NCBI GenBank assembly: GCA_902729315.2
Contig: LR746267.1
Coordinates: forward strand, 8,248,424 to 8,312,423
DNA length: 64,000 nt
Origin: Spirodela intermedia
Taxonomy: Eukaryota > Streptophyta > Magnoliopsida > Alismatales > Araceae
Direction: 5' to 3'
In this document: one piece after another, positions 22,501-36,100 of the stretch
How positions within the stretch are numbered: position 1 is the first letter of the stretch
How the letters are laid out: every line of letters begins with the position of its first letter
Notes under the pieces: generated by a model
Told to the model about the DNA's origin: nothing
Seen by the model: only the letters and a program-made list of their open reading frames with translations
Database searches by the model: none
Made by a program: the position numbers and the translations under genes

Positions 22501-25500
22501 ACCATTATGTTGTTCTCATATGCCAACGTCATTGGTTTCACTATTCAAAGCGTCCGCTTTAAACTCTTAACTGTCATGATGTAGAAACTGAGACAGAAGT
22601 AATTAAATTAACATAATAGATTTAGAGTCATACTTAGTACTTTAAAAAAATCCACTTGGTTTTAACTTCTTTTCCTAGTTGTGCTATGCTCAAGCTTTTT
22701 GTTGTGCGGAAGATTATGGTTTAATTTTTGTCACACAATGTGGTTTAGAGTTTATGTACTTTGGTAGGCATTCAGTTATTTTCTCACTCTCTGAATCAGG
22801 GACCATTCAGACTGATTGCTGAGGAGGGCAGGTCTAAGTGCTCATGGGTGAGCCTTGATGATATTACGACTTGCTTAGTTCCAGGTGATTTCTCCCATTA
22901 GACTTAATCCTATTTATGTTCAATTGGCTATTTATACTTTAGGTATCTCCCTGAATTCTGAATGTATTTTATGTTTGGTGTGTACTCATCACATGTGATC
23001 TTATTTTCAAAACTGCTGCTTCGTGGAGTTATCTAGTTAATCTGGAAAGATGCAACATCCATTCTTAATTTAGACATTTAAAATAAAAATAATTAGGACA
23101 TGAGAATCAGTCATGCACCGTGAATACCTAGACTTGAAGCACATGGCCGGACCAATTTCACAACAAGAATGACATCTTATGGACTTGGTGAATGACGTAA
23201 TAGGGACTTCTTGGCTGATTTATTTTACAATTAGTATCATGCATGGCCTTTCCTGCATCAAGAAAATTCGTATTTTCAGTGAAAAATAATCCTATATTCA
23301 CAAATGGTTTGTTAAATACCAATTTTCCTAGAAATTTTAAATAAGGTGTTGGCACTGTGTCACGAGGAGACAAACCCCAAACTCTAACTCATCGAAAAAA
23401 GGGAGGAAACAATAACGTGTGCTGACTGATTAATGCTTGGGTCTCGTATTCAAACCAGACCTACAGTACAGAGGTTGAACTGGACCGGACCAGATCAGAA
23501 CGGTTCGACACTTAAGTAATAAAGAAAAGGATACAATGAAAGAAGGAAAAAGTACTACTCATTTCTATATAAGTCATAATAAATTATTGGAATTTCAAAT
23601 TTCATGGAAGTATTGAATGGTTTAAACATCAGTTTATTACTAAATTTGATATGGTTTGAGCAGTTCTTAGCCATTTTGAATTTCTTTTCATCTATAGGGT
23701 AGAAGATGACTTTTACTGAACCGTTTAAAATAGTGGGCTCGTGGATGATAATTGTTGAAAATGCATATGGAATGAGCAGCTGCTCTTTAGACTATTACAT
23801 TACAAGGTCAGTAATTAATATTCAAATGAGAAAGACTAAAGGTCTGACATTCTGGAGGATTGAAGGACATGAACAGCAAGGTAGGAAATAGATCAATGGT
23901 TTTTTGCTTTTCGTTTATTGATATTTTTCTTGTGCGTCTCACTGCAAATAAGTTGCATATTGGTGTTTAAAAAAAGTTTATTGGCTTGGCATCAGTACGT
24001 ATTTGACTTCAACTGACTTTTTCAACATTAAATATTTTATCGTTTACGGCCTACTATTTGTTATTTTCTATCATTTAGGGGAGCAAGTAAACATTTATCT
24101 TTGAGAAGGGGATTTTAAAGATTTGAGTGTCTTGTTTTCGTGAATTTCGTTTTTTTATGTAGGGAACTCAGAGAAGCCTCATCATCATCGTATAGCTGAA
24201 CTACAGAGACTTCGATCTATGTTAGTCGTTTTTATTCTTCTCTTTTGCATTTATTTCTTAAGCAGATAATGTTTCTCCTACTAGATTACTTCTATACTTT
24301 TTAGATGGATTGAAAATCAAAGATGAATTTGATAAAGCAATTACTCTCTATGCTTTATGAAATTTTTGTCTCGTTGTTTCATCCCATTGGATGATACGTG
24401 GATGGAATTTAGGAACGATAGATTTAGAGAACTGAGTTTGGCTTTCTTGATTTTCATTCGTTGTAAGCTCCAAAGAATATAGTCCTACTATTGTAACGTC
24501 CAGATCAGTAATTTCAAAGCTATCCAACTGCTCCATTTATCTAGGGGGATGTGTTTAGTGAAATATTGGCGTCATATACGACTTCAGACATGCTATATAA
24601 TATGCACTATCATTATTGGTATCATGCTACTTAATGTGCGTAGCAGGTAAGTTTGTGAAATTTTTAATAATCATTTCCAGGTTGGCCCTATCTATTCTCC
24701 CTGACTTGTTAAATATGCAGATTTGGAATAAGTGAAAAACAGCTGGTAGAAGCCCAGGCTGAGAACGCTAGGCAGCAAGCAGTTCTCTCTATGCTGAAGA
24801 CACAGATATCATCTGATGAGGCTCACATTCATCGTGATAATCATTTTCTCCGGTATGTTTGTTGATTAATGATATACATCTGTTGACCTAATTAGTTTTA
24901 TGTTGAAATAGTCATGCATCTTTAATATTTTCCATTCTGTGGTTCCTTTGTTACACTAAGTGGCTTCACTTTGTAATGGGAAACACGTCTGACCTTGATG
25001 TCACTTCTGAACTGTTGTCCAATCACCTAGCCAACTATTCAATATAGGAGAGGGTGTTTTTCATTCCTTGTTTGATGGAGAACCGTGCATTCTAATTTGG
25101 CATCGATAAATAGAGAACCCTGTGTTAGTTTCTGATGATAAGGATCCATATACTGCGAAACTTCCCAATTGATGACACCTGGCCTCTTAATAATGTGTGC
25201 TTCTTAAAAAAAAAAATCTCTGTGACATCCTTGTTGCTCTTTCTGAGGGATTTATCTTTGTTTTTGTTTCTCTGTGGGCGCCAATGGTTTTCTTGCATCT
25301 AACTCGTTATAATAATCTTGACTCTTATGTATATTTCTTAGATCCTTTGAGAAGAATTTCCAATCATGAAGGATGAGACAATCAGATCACTGAGCTAGTG
25401 GTAGAATGCTTTGCCAAAGGACCAAGGAAAGAGCACTGAACTTTCTGGTCTCTGTTGGGTTATGGACAATTTGGGGTTGAAAGAAGTAATTGAACATTGC

Positions 25501-27137
25501 AAAAAAAATTATTCGACTTACCATTGTTCCCAGGATCGTAGCTAGATGTTTTATTCTCTAATTTGCTGCAAGTGTCATTGGAAGCCCTTGATGAACTTTA
25601 GCAGGGATAAAATTATCACTTCATGATTACCTGCAAAAGGCATCATTCTATTCTATCAAACACTGCGTTCAACTCAATATGTCACCTTGTCTTGTGCCCC
25701 AGGGTCGATCCTTAAAGTGTGTATGTTTCTTTTTTGGGTTTGGGGGTTGGAAAAGGGGTAAGGGCTGTAATGTAAGTCCTGTATGTTTATGTTAATGGAT
25801 GGAATGTCTTTATCATCAGAATTTCAAAACCAATTATGGAGGATACCGATGGACAAAACTGAGTATTCCTGCGAACATGGAGTGTAGGAAGTAGCAGAAC
25901 CTGGCAACGCTTTCCATATGAATTATTATTTTCGTTACTATCACGTGTTGGTCAGTTATTTCCTGTAAGATAACGTAAATAACTTTCAAGTTGGTCCTTG
26001 TTTCCCCTGCTCTCCTAAAAAAAGGTTATAGAATCCAGTGGAAACCTATGACTTGCATAGTGTAAGGCAGGTTCGCTGATGAAAGAGCTTGACCATTGAA
26101 ACACCACTCACATCCATTGAGTGCTACGTGTTGATTGGCGCTCCTTGTTCACGAATTATTCATCAAAAAGAGCCATATTATGTTTTGACAATTTCTTAGT
26201 TTGCTCGTTGTTTTTATTTTTCCTGAGGGAGGGAGGGGCGTTTTGAAAATATCAAGCTCAACAGTTTCTTCTTTGTTCTCTGATAGATTGTAATCAGACA
26301 TAGCTTATCTCACCATGTCTTTCGTTATCTAAACTTATGATTCGCTATCTCAAACTTATGCTGCGATTATCACTATTGTTATCTTTTCAATAAAGCTTCT
26401 GTTTTTTGTCAAGACACCTTAGTTTTAAGTTAACGTTTTTCCTTTCTCTTCATGCTGCTTTTGCCTTCATTATGAATTATTTACAAAACACCTGACAACT
26501 TAATTTACCTGCAGGAGAAAACATTCTGAATTAACAGCAGAACTTTCAGAGCTTTCCCGCAAGGAGCAACAATTACTATCTGAGGTTTGTGCAACAGTTT
26601 GACCATCAGACAGTCATGTAGTTAGAATGTTCATGGAAAATTCCCTAATGAAAAAATATTTACACTTAATCTTGGATATCTCAGGTACTTAGTTGCTTTA
26701 ATTGGGAAACTACGGTTAATGAAAGTGCCATATCTTCATGGTGATTATTTGAATTTTTCTTTTCTTCAGACTATTCCACATCTGTGTTCCGAACTGGCGC
26801 AGCTTCAAGAGACATACATACTCCAAGGCTTGTTGAAAATGACCATTTCCATGTTTTCTTTATGAACTTTCGCTCCCACTTATTCGTACTCATTCACGCC
26901 TACATTCTTGACCTCACAGGTGACTATGATCTGAAGGTTACGCGCCAGGAAACCTATATTGCTCGGCAAAAAATAGTATGCACATAGTTCTTCTTCTTTG
27001 ATATTTCAACCACGACAGTTTCATAGCCATGAATCGTAATTTATTTCATATTCCAAAACAATAATTACATTATGCAATATTTTTATGTCATTATTACTTA
27101 TTTGACGCTGGAAATATCCAGACTGACTTTCTTATGG

Positions 27138-27197
<60 letters not shown>

Positions 27198-30109
27198 CAA
27201 GACATAAACTCGCTCTTTCAAAACAAAAATTGCTCTAGTGAACTGGAATCATTGCGTACATGATAATGAAACTGGATCAGCTTTTTCCATGAATGTTGGC
27301 ATTGAAAATATTATTTCGCTTTGTCAAAGGGAACAGTTCCAGAATAGATTTCCACTGTTAAAGAGGTTACTCTTCATGGCTCAGATTTCTCTTCTATGTT
27401 TGTGCAGTACATCAACCATCTGGTTAATCAGCTTGCTAGGCAATGTTTTCTGAAGATAACTTGTGAACTGGAGCGGAAAAATATTTTGAGAGCCTATTCT
27501 CTCCTTAGAGTTATCAAACTTGAATTGCAAAGCTATCTGATGGCAGCCAACTGCCGAGTGGTATGTTATGACCTTTAATCATCTTTATCATTATGTATCC
27601 TGTAGAATTGCGACATAGGCATAAAATTGGCGTTCCTTGCCATTTCGTTCGTCCAGTTTGTGGTTTATGTAATAAGACTATTAGGCATTAATCTTTTTCA
27701 TTCTAAAACTGCTGCAGGAACATTGCTCAACTCTTATTCAGATTTCTTCTGAAAAACATGAGCAGGGAGCAGTTGATGATCGTGATATTTTTCTGCATGG
27801 TGTTAGGGACCTTTTGTCCATTCACTCAAGTAAACGTGTAGTATTGTTGAGTGATAGCAAAAAAAAATCCTTGTTTATGCATGTATATCAGTTGTTCTCT
27901 TTTTCGCAGACACTCAAGGTGGGGCACCATCATATGTCTCAGCACCTGGCATTGTTCAACAGATATCTGGTCTCCAATCTGACTTGCTTTCGCTTCAATT
28001 TGAACTCGATAGTTCCCTCCCTGAAGACAGAAGAAGATGTATAAATGAGCTGTAAGTGGTTCTTACGATTCTAAGATAATTTTCTCGGATGAATATGTTG
28101 ACTGTACATTCTGCTAATAAATTATCGTGACTGGGATTCGTTAGCACAACTCACGCGGAACCGAGTATCTTTTGGTTTTTATCGGGTTGTTCAAGTGAGT
28201 ATAATGCATCAGTGCTCTCGATTTGTGTTTCGAGTAAGGTTTATTTACAAAAATATCTCAAACCGTATAAATAGTATGAAAGTAGTAAATATCTGTATGA
28301 ACTAAAATTGCATTGGGATAGGTTTTTCAGAAATCCGTGTGCATGCATTCTCTGAGAAGCTTGGTCTAAAAGTAGTACATTGGTATTCCCCCCAAATCGG
28401 TCGGTGCAGAGGATTACACTCATAGGATAAAGTGATTTTTACAACACTTAAATTTGTGGAAATCCAGAAAGAACAAACTTTGTTTCTGGCTTGAAAAACA
28501 TAGAGTCATATGATGTGTTAATATGTTAGAGAAATCTGTGTTAAGTCCAGAACGAACAGACATTGTTTTTTTCCCAGTATTCATTGTGGGTTCTATTCGC
28601 AGTTGATAACAGTTCCTAAGTGCATTTTCCAGTTTTAGTTGTTTTCTTCTCATTTATCGGCGCCCCCTGCCCTCGTTTTTCTTTCCCTAACAAGTTAAGT
28701 GATGAATCCTTGTTATTGCGGAACAACTGTAGTCTATTTTGAGGGCATGGGTCAGTCACCGGGAAATTTTCATTGAATCCAATGTCCGTATACGGTCAGG
28801 GCAGGACGTTTCACCAACTCAAGGGTAAAAGCGAACATTGATAACTCAACTTAAAATCTCATCGACATGCGAAATTGGGAAAATGAGAAAAGAACTTTGA
28901 ATCGTTCTACGCTAGACTTTGATATCCGAGTCCAACTACTATTTCTCATAGCCTATCTTATGTTTCAGATGCATTCTTATGCAAAGTCTGGAGCAACTTC
29001 TTTATTCGTCGTCTTCAGAACCAATATTGACATCCAGGGTAACGTGTCTGCTCCAATGTCTTCTTGTTCTTGCCTTTTTTTCACATCTATCTGCTCCATT
29101 CTGTGAGATGAGAAAAATAACTGGTCTGCAACATACGATTAGGTGCTTGATTGGATTTCAGGATTATATCGCCTGGTATTCCTTTTACAGTTTTCCATTC
29201 TTCTTGTTATTGTCGCACTTAATATAAATGTGATATTAGGAGTGGAAAATATTAGGAGTTATGTATTATGTCGGTTAATCTAGGTGGCTGAGTCTTAGTT
29301 TAGTCGCTTGCCAGCGAGTCATCCTGTCTAAACTATCCTCTAATGAGCATTGTCAGGTATTCGCAACTTCGTGTTAACTCGTGCTTTTATGTATAATTCA
29401 GCCATTGACCAGAGCACTGGATGACATGGAAAAGGTCAACTCCCAGCTTTCTGCATCTGTCGAGGAAGTAACCAATGCACATAGCCAGAAAGCAGAGGTA
29501 ACCTTCGTCTTTTGCTTCAGTTTTTCTTGGTGGGCCATGAAAATAAGCATATTCAGAATTAAGTCGAAGAATCCCATTGTTCTCCGTCATTTGGCTTTTA
29601 TCAGAATTATCAGATACTCGACAAGAAACTCCCCATGAATTCTTATCGTTTGGCTTTTATCAGAATTATCAGATACCCAACAAGAAACTGCCCATGAATT
29701 CCTATCATTTGACTTTTATCAGAATTATAAGATAACGATAAATTCCCCACTAATTCTTATGGTTTGGCTTTTATCAGAATTATCAGATACTCAACAAGAA
29801 ACTCTCCATGAATTCTTATCGTTTGACTTTTATCAGAATTATCAGATACTCAACAATGAACTCCCCATGAGTTCTTATCTTAAACGAAAATTATATTTTC
29901 CGTAATGCCCATTTATATTATTTTTAAACACATAAGGACCAACCCCACGGTAACGGTAACTTCCTTTCGACCTGGCGCAGATAATCAAACATCATCGCGT
30001 GGAAGTGGGACGGGAAAGGCAGGTTTTTGTTGACTTTTTCTGCAATCCTGATCGACTAAGGAGCCAAGTGAGAGAGCTTGCTGCCTGCGTCAAAGCTCTC
30101 CAAGAGTAG
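19513..30109 (+). CDS. AUG3: AUGMIN subunit 3 (HAUS3 homologue)
   Basis: Coiled-coil subunit of the augmin complex, which recruits gamma-tubulin ring complexes to existing microtubules for spindle and phragmoplast assembly. Exons: 19513-19688, 19823-19859, 20263-20366, 21078-21273, 21999-22065, 22377-22480, 22800-22884, 24163-24220, 24721-24852, 26515-26584, 26770-26827, 26920-26975, 27408-27560, 27718-27829, 27910-28051, 28969-29038, 29402-29497, 29981-30109. They join in frame to 614 residues, against about 617 in Arabidopsis AUG3. Characteristic segments are [63 protein letters not shown] and [18 protein letters not shown]; heptad-rich helices make up most of the rest. The start at 19513 (MSGARLC) fits the family N-terminus. 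An in-frame ATG at 19462 would add 17 residues and is less likely. Intron 11 has a GC donor. Confidence 0.95.
26828..26919 (+). other. Short GC-AG intron in AUG3
   Basis: Intron 11 is 92 bases. Its donor is CAAG|GCTTGT and its acceptor CACAG. Joining CAAG to GTGACTATG restores LQGDYDLKV as in other AUG3 proteins. No nearby GT donor keeps the frame open. Confidence 0.8.
27141..27194. repeat. CT microsatellite in AUG3 intron 12
   Basis: Perfect CT dinucleotide run of about 54 bases on the coding strand, located between exons 12 and 13. Confidence 0.97.
29590..29880. repeat. 59-base tandem repeat in AUG3 intron 17
   Basis: Five consecutive units beginning TTTGGCTTTTATCAGAATTA at about 29590, 29649, 29709, 29764 and 29823. 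Each is about 59 bases (the third about 55) and all are slightly diverged. Entirely intronic. Confidence 0.9.
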
Positions 30110-30777
30110 CTTCCCTTTGCGTGACCGTAGACATGAAAACTCATCAACATGCACTCACAGTATAGTTTCCCGTGGACGGCTCTTATGCTCAGCAGCCAAG
30201 GTGAATGAGCCACTATGTTCCACACTCCACCGCTCTCCTATACTTCCAACAGCATTTCTTCCATCATTGCTTAATGTTTTGCCGTCTTTCAGTCGACTAA
30301 CGGGCCCCCTCTGCCGGTACTCCACGTTGGCTTGCATCGTAGGATTCCTGGATCCCGGTACGTGTGAGTCTGTAAAAATGTATTTTCCCATTGTCTCAAA
30401 TTCTCCGTGTATTTATGGCCCCTTGATGTAATTAGAACCCTTGGATGCTGGCTTTAACGCATTGCTCTTAGGATGCGAATTTCCATGGGCTCATTTCTCG
30501 GATTCCTCATCGTTTTTTTCTTTGTTAGTCATGTTTGAAGATTCGTAAGAGAGATCACAGCAGTTGAGTTCAGTCGAAGGAAGCGACTTAGAAGAAGTCA
30601 GATTATCGATAATGGCATGAAAATAAATTCCCCCGTAACTTTCATCTTCTATGGTTCGGCCAGGCGAGGCAGTGGAAGGAACACCGAAGGGCTTAGCATC
30701 GCTTCCAAACGAAGAAATCAAGCCCTCACAGAGCCACTTAGTTGCATGCGCACGCATTGATATATATGACTTGGAAA
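30110..30777. other. Convergent intergenic region AUG3/UGT
   Basis: Holds the 3' flanks of both neighbouring genes. Overlapping ORFs on both strands, including a 354-codon minus-strand frame that runs on into the UGT exon, are compositional. No gene was recognised. Confidence 0.6.
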
Positions 30778-32323
30778 TCATATCATCGTCGCCGTAGAGG
30801 CAGTGTACCCCCCCGCTGGGGCCGCTGCCGCCCTGGACTGGGCTGTGGCGTGGAGGTACTCGACGAACTCGCCGAGGTTCCGATCGGAGCTGCCCCCGCT
30901 CCGCACCGCTTCCCTCGCTGCCGCCTTCCATTTCACAGCGTTCGCCCTGATGCGCCGAGCCCCCGGCCCGTCCATGACCTCTCTCACGCAGCGAGAGATC
31001 TCCGCCCTCACGATCACAGCGCCGCCGCCGCCGCCAGTGGCGGGCCTGGCACGTACGCCGACGCCCCAGGCGTCCTCGACGAGCCTGGCGTTGGTGGGCT
31101 GGTCCGTCCACTGCGGCATAGCCACCATGGGCACCCCCAGGCTGAGAGCCTCCAGCGTCGAGTTCCAGCCGCAGTGGGTGACGAAGCACCCCACTGCCGG
31201 GTGCGCCAGCACCGCCAATTGCGGGCACCACGCCACCACCACGCCTCCGGCCTCCTCCCTGAAGCCCGCCGGCAGCTTCCCCTGCTCGGAACCTCTCACC
31301 ACCCACAGGAACTCGTGCCGGGAATCCCTCAGCCCGTGCGCTATCTCCGCCGTCTGCTCCGCCGAGAGGCACGCGAAGCTGCCGAAGGAGACATACACGA
31401 CGGACGCCGCCGGCTTGCCGTCCAGCCACCGTAGGCAGGCGGCGTCCGCTCTCAGCAGGTCCATCCCGTGCCGGCCGTCCCCCTCCGGCACCGTCGGTCC
31501 CACCGTCAGAGCCTTCATGTGGAGCTTCAACCCATCCACCACCTTGCGCCACCAAAAAAGATTTTTCACTCGATCAGTCGTCTAGCCATTGGAGACGGCC
31601 ATTGAAGAGCTCACTCACCTGGGGCTCCAGCTCCTCGAAGCTGTTGACGAGGACCCAGTCGGTCTTCCCCAGGCGACTAAACTGGCTCAGGGACAGCGCG
31701 GCGAGCATCGGATAGGCGCCGCTGCCGCTGCCACCGGCGGCGAGCGACGGGAGCTCTGACTTGCACAGAGACGGCAAGCCCTCGGCAGAGATCACGGCGG
31801 AGCCGTCCTCTGGGACCTGCAGCAGCCCACCTCCGACGTAGCAGTAGACGGCGCTGGCGGTGCAGGACTGAGTGGAGAAGGCGACGGCCGGCAGGGCCAG
31901 CCGGCTCGCCACCGCCGCCGCCCACGGCGCGTAGGTGTCGTAGACGACGCAGGTGAAGGGGCCATCGCCGGCGCCGGCGCCGCGGTGATGCTCGATAAGG
32001 GCTGCGAGGGTCTGGGAGCCGACGGCGTCTAGGCTTCGGAGGTAGTCGTCCAAGGAGGGGGCTTCCGCGACGCCACCGCGGTCATAGCCGTCGGAGATGG
32101 CGACGAGGCCGACGGAGGCGTCGGCTGTTGCGGCGGGATCGAGGGAGAGGAGGATGAAGCGGGTGGTGACGAGAGTGACCCTGGGGCCTCCTCTCGAGGC
32201 GAGGCGCTTGGCGAACTGCAGCATGGGGTTGATGTGCCCCTGGCTCGGGTAAGGAACGATGAGCGCGTGGGCGTGGGGAGGCGGCGCCGCTGCTGCCAAG
32301 CCCAACTCTGCCGCCTCTCCCAT
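30778..32323 (-). CDS. UDP-glycosyltransferase, family 1 (UGT74-like)
   Basis: Transfers a sugar, most likely glucose, from UDP-sugar to a small acceptor in the cytosol. Exon 1 is 31619-32323 and exon 2 is 30778-31542, with a 76-base intron (CAG|GTGAGT to GCAAG). Together they give 489 residues. The catalytic His is His30 (PYPSQGHINPM) and the partner Asp is Asp129 (VVYDTYAPW). The C-terminal UDP-binding PSPG box is complete at residues 340-383, from WCPQ through HCGWNS to WTDQ. Its final Gln favours UDP-glucose. SLDDYLRSL, VNSFEELEPQ and the intron position after ELEPQ fit the UGT74 group, whose known members act on salicylate, auxins or thiohydroximates. The acceptor cannot be read from sequence. 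A 20-odd residue Ala-rich tail exceeds the family norm. Coding exons are strongly GC-rich compared with the flanking genes. Confidence 0.93.
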
Positions 32324-33139
32324 TCCTCCTCTGCTGCTGCTGCTGTTCTTCTTCTTCTTCTGACCTGCATCAACGTCGGAGAAAGACCAGGGTATATATT
32401 AGGAATAGTGGTGATCTTTCGTTCATTCATGTTTTTCAGTCAAATGCACGCCCAGAGAGGAAAGAAGTGCCCCCAACGACGTATGGAGAGAGAGAGAGAG
32501 AGAGAGAGAGTGAACCTTGACGACTCGATGGGGAGCCGTTACTCGGGCCGAGTGGCTGGACGATGATTAATGCCCTCCGCCGTCGTGCATGGCGAGAAGA
32601 CCGGGCGGGTGGCTGCCGGTGGATAGAGCCTGTGACGAGGCCAGGACACGTGACAGGCCGCCACGGCGGGCCGGGAAAGACCCAAATATTTCTCCTTTCT
32701 CATTCCTGGGGGCTCAGGCCACGCGGCCACCTACAATCTCCCACGTGGGGGTAGACAGAGAATGGGCCTTGGATGGGCCCGGAGCCGGGCCGGCCCGCCG
32801 GCATCCTGGGTCATACTTTTTCTGTTTTTTGCTAATATTGAAAGTCCACAACATCATTCCCTGCTAGATTTCTGGTTTTTCTCTAAAAATCCGAGCCAAG
32901 GAGCTCGATGGCTCCGATAAAACCGCAAACAGAAACAGATTAGATAATATTTGGGTCGACAAGGTACGGCCAAAGCGAAAAATATATTAATGATCTCATA
33001 TCCTTCTCAAGCTAGGTGGACAGCTTCATCTTCAGCAGACATACGAACAAAAAGGAAAAAGCATGCCTTTGAGCATCCCCACCCACACTGTACATTCATC
33101 CCCGCAAAAATGGGAAGGTGAGAGCTGGTATTAAGTCAC
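32324..33139. other. UGT promoter and KU70 3' flank
   Basis: Contains a GA microsatellite (about 32488-32511) 165-190 bases upstream of the UGT start, a TATA-like TATATATTAGG (minus-strand CCTAATATATA) near 32391-32401, and a GC-rich block to 32815. The remainder is KU70 3' flank. No gene was recognised. Confidence 0.5.
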
Positions 33140-36100
33140 TTACTTCCCCAGGTGGCTCAAGATCCTGCTGATTAAGGCCTCCTTCTTGCCCGCCAGGGGA
33201 AGGTTGTGAGCAGTCAGGTAGTACTTCAACTCGACCACGGTCAGATCTTTCAGCTGGAAAACAAATTCAGAGGAAGAACAAATACAATATTTAGTGGAAT
33301 CGCAACTAATAATAATTACGGGGAAAATAATTAAATTCGGTGAGAGCTTCAGGAAGAATCCATCATTTCCGTCCGTAAAAAAATAATTCAGAGGTTTACC
33401 GAACATGCTTTCTACCCTGTTTGCTTTACGATTCAGAAATGGAAAAATTTTCAGCACGGGGGAAGGAACGTGAAGACGGAGTTCATCAGAAGTAAATGGT
33501 TGTTTTCACCGGTGACGGTGATGATTGGAATCACCTTTCCATTGTCTGCCAGGTCAACCCAGTTATAGTTCGCGCTCTCCTGAGTGGCAGCATCCGCGAT
33601 AGCTTTACGCTTCTTCGAAGCCAGACCTGCAGAGGCTTCTTTGGAAGCGATGGAAGCAGCCTCTTCCTGATCATGATTTTCACCGTACACAGCCGCTTTG
33701 AAATCCTCAAGAGCTCTGACGATTCCTGGTCTGTAGAATGAATACCCAGAAGTGGCGCATCGTTAATCGTCTATTTCTTCAAACGTTCTTCATGGAAGAA
33801 AATTGGTAAATAGCTTAGGCGCATACCTAGCCATGCCTTCCTCATCAGGAAGCGTTTCATCTTTTACCTCCGGCATCTCATCTTCGTCCAAAGCTATGGC
33901 TTGCAATATACTGTAGTGCCTCTGCAACGCTGACAGTACAGAAGAAAGGCAAAGGAAAATGGAAGATAAACAACCTCGTCGCCTCAGTCTTATTGCCTAA
34001 AAAGAAAGGTTTGGAAAAGCTGTGACCACATGATACGTATATCCTCTCTAATAGAAGTTCTAAGGGGCCAGATGTTCTCTGGTGGCCAAGAACGCGAATG
34101 GAAGTTCTACGACGCTTCAATTCATCACCCTCCATTTAACCCACAGCAATAGTTCATTGACTTGGGAGGAAAGCGTGTTCTTTTCTGAATGCCATCATCT
34201 TGCACGTTGCTATTGGCGGAAATGGGTAATTAGCTCTTCTTATGGAGGTAGAAAAGTTAACAGACTTCAATAAAAGAAAATAAACCGCATTTTATGCAAG
34301 ATGAAGTCGTGTGAATATTCACCTGCTGACCTAAATAAAATGAAGGGCCACCTGCTGCTATTGGGGTATCAATCCAGATCAGCCAGATTCAAGGCTGAAA
34401 AAAAATTGGACTGATTTTAAAAAGGATATTGAACGGGTGGTAATTTTATACAGCATGGGTTCTTCATTTCTAATAAATTTATTCATATGAGTTAAGAAAA
34501 ACACTAAGCAATTGGAGAAAATAGATCCTAATTAAATAAATCCTAGAATGAAGTTGGTACACCTACACCATGCGTTCTATAGTTGCGCTTAACATATACA
34601 GCATCTAAGAGCTCCTTCAGCATCCGAGATTCTTGTGTAACCGAGAACCATAAAATCAACCGAACTCTGGACTGGGTTCACAATAAAGTACAATGCGAAG
34701 TAATTATTGGGCATGCCTACTCTCAGGCTGTTCCTTCTATGAAGGTGTGGGTTTGATCTTGGCCAATCAGGCCAAAAATTTCAAAATAAAATATTCTGCG
34801 ACAATTTCACACCTCCTTTGGGAAAATATCAGAGGACAACATAGACATCGTTCTTAGCTATCTTTAGAAAAAACTGGTCTTTATGGTCCTAATATTCATC
34901 GTTTTGTTAAAGAACAAAAGGCTGATACGTATAACAAATTGAAGTTGAAAAAATATGTTACGTTTGTCACATAAATATTGAATAGCATCAAATACAAGAG
35001 AGGATACATATAATGTATTTTATTTCAAATGAAAAGGCCAGTCGAGAGTGCATTATGTTTTTCAATGGCTGTAGCACATATCTAGTTTGAATGTTACTCT
35101 TTTCTAAAAAAAGGAAATTGGGGAAAAAATGGCTAAAACTATAAAAATAGATACTCCAGATTCAGTAATTAGTTAGCAGACTACGGGCACAAAAGAGGCA
35201 TGATATTCCCTTCCAAGTAAAAAGAATACGGTTATTAAAGGCAAAGAAGAAATATACCAGGATTGGAAAATTGGCAGACCGAAAAGTTTTTCAGGTCTAT
35301 GCGTTTTAGAAGAGCAGAGGCTTTCCTAATTTGATCATCTGTAGGCCGAGATGCGATGGCATCATCATTCAAGTAATGCTGCAAGCAAACGGAGTTAGCA
35401 CTTTGATCTATTAATGAGAAATGAAAGAAGAAACCTGCACAAGTTTCTTGCCTCTTCTGGGTATCTGATATCATCAGAATATGGAAGGTAAATCATGTGC
35501 ATTCCAGGAGGCTCAACTTGCCCACTAGAATTACTGATCTCCTCCTGTGCGTATGAATAATAAAAAGAGTCAAAACCAGGGGTATCCTAACTGTCATCAT
35601 TTTGCATGTTCAAGCATATTTAATAGATACAAAAGACAAAATAATGCACTTCTGCATAACTGATGACCGAAAGGGTAACAGAATAGCTAACGCAATTAAC
35701 AACATGCAATGACTGGAAATTCAAATAGGACATGATAAATACTTCAGAAATTTCATCGAATTATAAGAATAAAGCTTATAAATACTTAATCATGTGTGTA
35801 AACTTGTCAAAATGTGAATCATTGAATTTATTTTCCCATCAAATATGTTGCCCACAAGCTAAAGCATTGAAAAATGTAAGCAAACAGTAGAGAAGTTTAA
35901 GCGAGGGAGTAATCATCATACCTGCGCGATTAAGGCAACCAACTGAGGTCGAGCTGAACTACCGCAAAATGCAACAGCAAACCTGATCATAGCATAACTA
36001 ACCAAGCTAAGAAAAGTGATCTCAGAGCAATGCATGAGGATTAAAAAGTAATATTCCTGCATGTTTGATTTATTGATCGTGGAAGATTAAACAGAAATTA

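Noticed and set aside
30491-31585. Long overlapping ORFs (354, 260 and 230 codons) on both strands over the UGT
   Set aside because: They are frame shadows of the very GC-rich UGT exon 2. Only the 30778-31542 frame carries the PSPG box and a valid splice join.
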